In this document: in pieces, positions 56,592 through 64,000 of the stretch
How the letters are laid out: each line of letters begins with the position of its first letter
Position numbering within the stretch: the first letter of the stretch is position 1
From: Lantana camara
Taxonomy: Eukaryota; Streptophyta; Magnoliopsida; Lamiales; Verbenaceae
Assembly (NCBI GenBank): GCA_037501455.1
Contig: CM074856.1
Location: 23,333,001-23,397,000 of the forward strand
Length of the DNA stretch: 64,000 nucleotides
Reading direction: 5' to 3'
Position numbers and translations under genes: made by a program
Notes under the pieces: model-generated
What the model was told of the DNA's origin: nothing
Seen by the model: only the letters and a program-made list of their open reading frames with translations
Database searches by the model: none

Positions 56592-58565
56592 ACTGTAACT
56601 CCCCGTTTTCTCGACAAGTCAGGTACGACGTCACGAGAGGGTTTAATTCTGTAATTATATGATTTATGTGACGTCGCATGTTAAACGTGTCAACGTGTAA
56701 TTTTATTTAATTATGTGCGCTTTAGAAATTTATTTAAATTGTACTTGGACTCAATTGTCCAATAATTGCAAGATAAGAACCTAATTTTAATTAGGGTGTT
56801 TGGAGGCCTTCGTGGCTACCTTGAGCCCGGGAATTCGGATTCGAATTCCAACCTTATTACTGAGTTCGTTTCGGTGATTCAGATTCAAATACTTAACCTT
56901 TTATTTTTCTAAAGCTATTTGATTTAATTGCCCTTAAATGCACATAAGAACATGATCATGACTTAGCTTAACATCTTGTATATCGTTCCATGATATTCAT
57001 GCCATTTCATATCAATGTCGTGCGTCGTAATTGGTGTCATTATTGAGTCTCCTCTCACGAGTATACATTGTTTCCCTTTTTATTCAGTTCTTCTCCTGGG
57101 CGGAGATCATCGATCGAGTGAACTTTGTTCTGCACCCTTGTCTTGTTTCATCGCTTGTCAGGTGAGGGTGTTTTCGTTCTAGTCATATATTAAATCCTAA
57201 ACCCTGTATGAACAGGTTTTGGCCTAAAACCATTTTTATAGTTATATTGATTTTAAAGCATGTTATCGAGTAAACATTTATTGAAACTGAACTTATTGCT
57301 ACTATTATTCACTGATTGTTCCTATTTTGGCGAGATACTGTACTGCACATTGATTGAGGGCCCTGAGACTTGTGTAATGAGCGAGACGGGGAGGTATCGG
57401 GCCGACGGTGACCTCTTGCACAGTCTCACACTATTGGGATGACCCCTGAATCCACTAGGAGATTAGTGGAGGAAGGAGTTTCGGGCATAGGAGTCATGTT
57501 CCTGATGCTCACACGGACTGGATGGCGAGGGCTAGCTACCCAAAGCATCATGGAGAGAAAAGGAGATCTTGGGAGAATCCGGCACCACCGGTAACCCAGG
57601 GATTATTGTCGTGATTGATTGCACTGATTGACTGTACTGAGTGTGAACACTATTGAACTATTGCACCGTATAATAACGATTGAATTGCATGATCACCTTT
57701 AAATAACTGAAACTTAATCATTGTACACTGTCGTAGTTTGGTTGGAGATTGTGCACGCTCACTCGTCGAGCCACTGATAGCCTGAATTGTAACTAAGTAT
57801 CTAAAGTGATAGTTGTAAAGTCCGAGCAGTGATTAACTGATTTCTTGCCCTCACGGGAACTACTTTAACTAAAATGTTGTTCGGGATTTACAACTTGCAT
57901 GTGCATGTTTCTATATATAGGTATACCTCCTGCTCACTCAGTCTTCTAGAGACTGATCCCTCTTTTCCCTTTTTCTTCTAGGTTCTTCACAGGTGGTTGC
58001 TAGGCGGGATTGAGTTTTTTGTCTTTGTTCGAGTCCCCGCATGTGTATACCCATTGCATATTGTATTTACTTATTGAATTGAATTGTTTCTTGATTTATT
58101 TACCGAATTGTATTGAACTCGGGGCAGGTTTCTAGGGCTTTAGTTGAAGTCGTTCTATATTATTGCATTGAATTGATTCGGGGACAGGTTAGGACAGGTG
58201 TATTATTTAGTGGAACCCGTATTTACTTTTCTATGGAGTTGCATTTATTTCTCATGGATATTGCAAATGTCATTGCCTTGCTTCCGCATTTTCGTTAATT
58301 TGAAATGTTATAGGGTTGGATTCCGCCTAGCTAGGATAGTCTTTTATTGTCTTCCGTTCACTGTGAGTTTAGTTCATGTATGGATTAGCCATTTCATATG
58401 TGGACCGAACTCATAATGCGGGGGATGTGGTGCTCTCGTCGCGGGTGCAGACACGGAGTTAAAAATAGTCCGCGCTGAGAAAAAACCTTTCGTGGCCAAC
58501 ATTAATATTGTCGAAGTCAAATACTGCACCGACAATGTGGGACATATCGTTTCATGGGGCAAGAT
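56592..58565 (+). repeat. Gypsy LTR-like relic
   Basis: Begins TGTAACTCCCCG, the start typical of many plant Gypsy LTRs. A GC-rich segment at 57340-57600 (TATCGGGCCGACGG) resembles that at 1.7 kb. 58310-58440 matches 56030-56160. The 3' end is unclear. No coding region is supported. Confidence 0.5.
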
Positions 58566-58570
58566 AAATA

Positions 58571-58983
58571 TGTTGGAAAACACGTACTATACGTAACAAA
58601 AATTAAAATTTTTTCTATAAGTATGATTGTTTGCTTGCAATTTTTATTCCAAAACTAATCAAAAAAATTCTCAAAAACTTACTTTACAACAAACTTTTTT
58701 TAAACGTTTGAAACGCCTTCGAAATGCTCTTCATGCGGATATGAATTTGCTCCCATTCTTGGAACAGTTCTTTTTCAAGAGTTCAAAGTAGCTAGAATGT
58801 ATCTACATTGGTCCTAGGCCACGATCAAGGCACGGAGAATGCTAGTTCTGTGACTTGTGTTTTAGTTAGGATATAATTTCAGCGCAAAATTAATTTCTTA
58901 CTTTTCCCAAAAAATATTAACACTTCAAAAATATTGGTCTAAACCCTAGAAGGAGTCTGAACCCCTTTGCAATTGCTTCTCTT
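58571..58983 (-). repeat. Copia LTR fragment, minus orientation
   Basis: Begins TGTTGGAAAACACG and shares spaced words (GTTAGTTCTGTGACTTGTGTTT, GGTCTAAACCC) with the LTR at 59637. It is too diverged to be that LTR's recent partner. It breaks off at 58983 against a gag fragment. Confidence 0.6.
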
Positions 58984-59636
58984 TCAACCCGGGCGGAGCT
59001 TCTCTCTCAGGGGTGGGCACTGGCTCGAAGTAATAGATTTTATCTTCTCGAAATCTAAAATGATTTTTTGATTCCTAAGCCAATCAGAGCAATTAGGACT
59101 TGTCAATTTGTTTGACTCGAGAATGAATACAATTGGATTTTTTGTTATCATTTTAAATTTTAGAGAATCACAGTAACTACAATCTAAATGGAAAGTAGAG
59201 AAATCAAAACCGTCAGACGAGAGGGCGAGGGCAGTGTGGGCATCAGGCGCGAGGTCACCCGGGCACAGCGCGTGTATCCTCGTCAGCCGATGCCTGTACA
59301 GGCTGTAGACAAGGAGGGGCGGCAAGCGCGCGATACGCTCTTGGCCGCGAGCGGCTATTCATCCCGTTCCTTATTTTTGTTCCAAAATTAATTTTTTTTA
59401 AATGCAATTTTGAATTAAAATAGTTTAGAAAAATCAAGATTTAAACAATTTTGAATCAGATTAATATGAAAACAGTTTTTCAGCAATTTTCAAGAAAAAC
59501 AGTTTTGATCCGACAGATTCGTAATTCGAATAAATTCAAGAATACATAACTATCATCCAAATTCAAGAATTTTCAGTCAAAATTCAGTTCAATGTCGTTT
59601 CGAAACGAAAGTTGCAAGCATGGCTCTGATACCACT
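58984..59636 (-). pseudogene. Copia leader and gag N-terminus fragment
   Basis: The minus-strand ATG at 59151 opens a frame with VFILESNKLTSPN and DWLRNQKIILDFEK, clearly related to the Gag of the young Copia at 38241. It runs only about 50 codons before the break at 58984. Upstream, 59152-59636 is the leader, shortened to about 0.5 kb and with a GC-rich segment (59225-59345). The four-hairpin array of the young Copia was not seen. Confidence 0.75.
59621..59634 (-). other. Primer binding site of the truncated Copia
   Basis: The minus strand reads TGGTATCAGAGCCA, two bases inside the LTR at 59637. It shows that this LTR is a 5' LTR on the minus strand. Confidence 0.9.
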
Positions 59637-61635
59637 TGTTGGAAAACTCAGAGGTGAAAGCAGCGGAATTTTAAAAATTATTCCAAAAATGAATCGTATT
59701 CTTGTAATTTGTTTCAAAACTAAGAAGGTTTCGAGAAACTTACGAAGATAGAACTTTCTTGTGATGTTGATACCGCCTATCAAACACCCTTCGTGCGAAT
59801 TATCCCTCGAACGGTCCTCGAAAAGATCCCAAAGTAGGTAATCCTCCAAAGCGTATCGACACCAGTCCTAGATCCTGGTTAAGCTATTGAAAATGTTAGT
59901 TCTGTAGCTTGTGTTTGGGCTAGGAATTTCTTTAAAAAAAATTTCTTTTGAATTTTTCTCAAAAACAATTAATGCTTCAAGAACGTTGGTCTAAACCCAA
60001 GAAAGAGTCCCACCCCTTGTATTTATACAAGAGGGGTTCGAACCCTAGAAGTCTTCCCCAAGTTTTGTGGGCTTTGATTTCTTGCTCAGTAATTCACTAA
60101 TTAATTATTATCTTTTAATTGAAAATAAGATCTTATCTTACTCTCCAAGATAATCCAAGAAATCTTTCTCTCTCCTACTTTAGGAAGATTGACTATTCAA
60201 CTTTATCTTGTATAAAACTAAATATCAAAATTTAATAACTAACTTAATTCATAATTAATTATTAATTGGGTTAATTATTTTTTAGAATGGACTTAACAAT
60301 TAATTCATAATTAATTAAAAGCCCAAAAATTAATTAACAATTTAATTAATTCAAGAAAAACATTTACACGTGTGGCTTGAGCCACATGTGTCAGTCACGT
60401 GTGCTCGACACGTGGTCAGTCAGTGCGTGACATGTGGCATGGGGCCCACGCACGTGTGGCCCCATTTTGATCAATAATTTGATCCTTCGTTAATCCAATT
60501 AACTTCCTACCAAAACCCTCGTGACCTGACATGCATTTATGTGTGACCCTTTAGGTTCATTATTCAATTAGCAGTGACACTAATTAATTAATTATAATAA
60601 GTAATTAATCAGTTCACAGATCACACTACCATAATCTAGCAATGGATGTGTGAACCCTAGCCGAATAACGAAATGAATCGAAGAACCATTCAGTTAATGA
60701 CAATCAGTGAACTACGATCCTCCTACAACTCCATCTCTCAATCAAGATATTAAGGTATGGGAATAATCTTAGAGCCTTGTTATTCTTGATTTTTAAAGTT
60801 AAGTTCGTTTCATATCCATCTAGATCTCAATCCAAGAAAACCCCACTTTCTTGATGTCTTGATCTTTCATCCACCTTGCCCAAGGGTTTAATATTTAGTG
60901 GACTACGAACAACTTAATCAGTAAGAGATCATTCTTGTTCTTAACAAGTGTAGGTCCTTTATTGATTCTACTAATTCTACATATGTCACTTGTGTAATCC
61001 CAACATAGGTCGTGGTTCAAGTGTCTATATGGCGACACCCTTTTGAGCCTATATCGAAGATTACAGAGTTAGCTCAGATGAGACATTACAAAATCTCAAG
61101 TCAAAGGATTATTAATCACGTCATTGACCTGTAAGATATTTTCTAATCTGAAAGTTTCTGGAAACTTCCTTTCCCATTTAGGAATGTTCTCACGCGGGAC
61201 ATCTCAGTGATGAAGTTCTTATAACAATCATCCTTATGTATTATGAACGCATCATCGTATACACTTATCACTCCATGAAACTGAGTGATAACTCAAAAGG
61301 ATATAATCACATAAGCAAGTCTCAACGGAATCAAGATCGACACTCCCACTGTCTGTCGGACTCATAGACTTGGCGAAGTTTATAATCCTCGACTACGAAG
61401 TTAAGAACTTGTTTCATGTGTCGTTCTCATGAGGACAAAGTTCTTAACGGCCTCATCGGATTTGGGGAGTTCAAAACATGCAAAACACAGTCAAACCCAA
61501 ACAGACATAAGTAAGCACATAAAGTAGTGATTGCCTATGAACAAAATCATTTCGTTTACTATTCAAAAACTGTTTGTGATTTTGCAAGGAAATAGTAAAG
61601 CATAAAACATTGCTTTAAAGGCTCTATTCCTAACA
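59637..61635 (-). repeat. 5' LTR of a truncated Copia, minus orientation
   Basis: 1,999 bp. On the minus strand it opens TGTTAGGAATAGAGCC and ends TTTTCCAACA. The family features are kept, including four CACGTG boxes plus CACATG variants near 60366-60460, where the young Copia has six. The internal region is cut off in gag, so no 3' partner or TSD can be assigned. Confidence 0.82.
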
Positions 61636-61918
61636 TTAATGTCTTTTTTCAATAATATTTATTTTTGAATTTTATTTTCTTTTAAATTTGTAATATTTTC
61701 GAAATGTATTTTCTTTTTTTTTATAATGTAAATTTTATAGTTTAATCTCTTTCTTTTCATTTATTCTTTATGTTAATTCTATTAAAAAGTAATTTATTCA
61801 TTTACTAATTGATAACATATATTTAAAAAAATTGTTATTATATTCATATTGATATATTATTTAGATATGAATGTAGATTTCTTTTTATTAAGTATTATGT
61901 TTTTGTACATAAATATGT

Positions 61919-61949
<31 letters not shown>

Positions 61950-62947
61950 TTTTGTGTATAGTGTCTATAGGTAGTTTAAATATAAAACGAGAGCTTTATT
62001 TAATATCTTTATTTCCAACAACAAAAAAATTAATATCAATATAAATTGTTTATTTGTTATTTTTCACATATTTTTAACCTATTTAATTAAAATATGATAT
62101 TCACATGAATTTTATTTATCTACTATGCTCATAAATTTGTAGATTGCAATGTAGCAAAAATTCTACATATCCTTAATATTATTATTTAAAATTAGATGAT
62201 AATTATATACTTTCTTTAGAGTTAGTTTTTTTTTTTTTTTTACAACGTCTCCACTTAATAGAAATAATAATATAATAAAAAAATATTTTAGTAGTAATTC
62301 ATTTATTATTTATAAAAAATGGTATAGTGTGGATTAATTTTTATTCTATATAGCTCAATTATTTTATTTTAAAATTAATTTAGTTTATAATATTCATACT
62401 ATATTATAAGTTATATTGTACATTAATATTGGTTTAATATTAGAGCAACTTGCATTTTTGGTCTCATATTATAAGGTCGTTCTCACTCTTGGTTCCATGA
62501 TTTTCAAAAGTGGTTTTTTTAGTCTCATACTATTTAATTTTTGTCATTTGAAGAGCATCCGTTAATTTTTGGTCAGAAAATGTACTTTGACCGTTAAAAT
62601 GATCTTTGACTTTCATTTCTTCTTTTTTTCTTTTATTCTTATAACCTTTTCTTTAACTTTTTGTTTTTTTTTTTTTTTTTTTTAAAGTTTTATAAAATAC
62701 ACACATTATAAATATTAAAAAAATATGAGTTTTAACTATATTTTCTATTTTTATTTCTACATTTAATGTAATAAATCTAGAAATAAAAACATTAAATAAA
62801 ATAAAATATTTCTTTACGTATTTTTTTAAACTTCATAAATAGGCACACAAAATCATAAATAGAACATATTTGATAAAAAAAAATTCTATAATCTTTTTTT
62901 GCTTGCATAAATTCTCTGTAATAAAATATATAAAAATAAACAAATTA
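61636..62947. other. A+T-rich noncoding region
   Basis: Mostly A and T, with a (TA)n microsatellite at 61921-61946 and T-runs near 62230 and 62663. No gene is supported. 62445-62600 (TTGCATTTTTGGTCTCATA...) looks like MITE sequence, but its termini were not found. Confidence 0.6.
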
Positions 62948-63305
62948 GTACACTTTACTAGATCTATGGTAAATTTACTATATTAGATTTAGTGATAACA
63001 CTAATAAATATATGATATTATACGTCTTACCAAAAAAAATGTAACACTTTACGAAATTGAATTTAATACACAAGTCTTATAAATATATAACATATTTTTT
63101 GCCACAAATTTTATATTTGTAATGTTTTTGTATTTTTAAAGTTTGATAAATTCCATAAAACATTATAAATATAATATTTGTGGCAAAAATATATATAAGT
63201 TTTTAACAATATTTTTTATTTTTATTTCAAAATTTAATATATATATTAAAATGTTATCACTAAATTTAACATAGTAAATTTTACCATAGATTTAGTAAAG
63301 TGTAC
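62948..63305. repeat. Foldback element with about 60-bp inverted repeats
   Basis: The left arm (GTACACTTTACTAGATCTAT, GTAAATTTACTATATTAGAT) matches the reverse complement of the right arm (63240-63305) with few mismatches. A second inverted pair (TTTTGCCACAAATT and TATTTGTGGCAAAA) lies inside. It is probably a MITE. No clear TSD was seen, and the right end overlaps the start of the next LTR. Confidence 0.65.
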
Positions 63306-64000
63306 TTGATCTGGCTCAAATCTGGTCGATCTGACGTGGTCGATCTGGCTATCAGATATGGGTGTCAATCAGTCAAGAATTTATTTAAATGGGTTCTTTA
63401 TCGACCTGAAAGCACTAACACACGTGAGCTAAGTACCAACTTGGGGAACTTGGGGTTTTGCCCAAGTTTGGCACTCCGACGCTCAAGTCAGTAATGGGGC
63501 TCTTTAGAGAGAGAATAAATGCAATTTAATGCGGAGTAAAGGCTTACCAACTACTGTTCAAGGGGCGAGTATTTATAGCCATGGCCAAACAACACAGTAG
63601 TGCGTGTACCGCAGGTGTGCATTAATGGCGTTGCCAGTCGTCGATCTGGGTGTCGGACGATGGAACTGGCTTGAGGCGGGTCGTTTGTACCTTCTTTCCC
63701 CTTTGGGTAAAAGCAGGGACTGACGGGCATTAATGCGCTGCAGTACCCCTGTTCCAGGGAATAGGAAGGTTACACGTGTCCCGACAGGAGTGCTTTACAG
63801 TATTCGGGTGTCCTGTGACGTAGGTAATCGATCTGGAGATCGATATTGCCTTCAGGGGTCAAACTGTGGGTTCCCTCATGGGAGAGGGCAGATCGATCTA
63901 ATGATCTGATGATCGGACGACATGAAAATCGATTTGATGTCCTCATGTTGGTCTGATGATCTGTGTACCCGATATCGATCTGATGATCTGTCCAAGAGAC
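63301..64000 (-). repeat. Gypsy LTR, minus orientation, cut by the window end
   Basis: On the minus strand a TATAAATA box (about 63570) is followed by a CT-rich leader and ACTGACTTGAGCGTCGGAGT (63474-63493), a motif I associate with plant Gypsy (Tat-type) LTRs. The U3 side has several TCTGATGATC repeats (63880-63990). The LTR probably ends at 63301 (TG on the plus strand). The interior would lie to the left but is absent, so this is a solo or truncated LTR. Confidence 0.6.

Noticed and set aside
59188..59391. 67-codon plus-strand frame in GC-rich sequence
   Set aside because: It is antisense to the leader of the truncated Copia and has no domain.

Overview
This window is nuclear DNA of a flowering plant, most likely a eudicot. 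The evidence is A+T-rich intergenic sequence packed with plant LTR retrotransposons (Ty1/Copia and Ty3/Gypsy), L1-type LINEs whose ORF1 has a DUF4283-like region, short foldback MITEs, and one intron-containing host gene for a plant-specific receptor-like kinase. Nothing prokaryotic, viral or organellar was recognised. All boundaries were read by eye. Several rest on exact target-site duplications (TSDs).

Layout. 1-2601 is noncoding LTR-like relic sequence. A full-length but dead L1 LINE lies at 2602-8775 on the minus strand, with a perfect 18-bp TSD. Next come a 5'-truncated minus-strand Copia relic (8.8-12.5 kb) and a second, internally deleted LINE (12.7-15.9 kb) split by a 1.56-kb solo LTR. 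A minus-oriented Copia-type solo LTR follows (15882-17780).

17941-45823 is one nested structure. The outer element is a gag-only Gypsy-like retrotransposon with TSD ATGCC, LTRs of 503 and 527 bp, and a tRNA-Arg-like primer site. It was split first by a second gag-only LTR element (22926-33396, TSD TGAAA, about 3.4-kb LTRs around a 1.5-kb interior), which itself carries a 2.1-kb Copia solo LTR (22938-25029, TSD CCCCA). It was split again by a young, structurally complete 9,989-bp Copia element (34133-44121, TSD ACATT, two 1,944-bp LTRs). That Copia's gag-pol frame is broken only by two in-frame TAG codons.

The only convincing host gene is at 48173-52949 on the plus strand. Its seven coding exons encode a 525-residue signal-peptide, transmembrane and kinase protein resembling Arabidopsis CRCK3. 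Two foldback MITEs lie in its introns and a third lies just downstream.

From 53.9 kb to the end are a possible dimeric SINE, Gypsy LTR relics with a palindromic array and a protease fragment, Copia LTR/leader fragments, an A+T-rich stretch with a foldback element, and a minus-strand Gypsy LTR cut by the window edge.

The most interesting signals are structural. The leader of the young Copia has four hairpins with a conserved apical helix but different, still complementary, basal stems. Its U3 has six evenly spaced G-boxes. All 13 differences between its LTRs are transitions confined to one half. Arrays of unrelated GC-rich dyads recur in at least four LTR families, and two gag-only elements are nested one inside the other.
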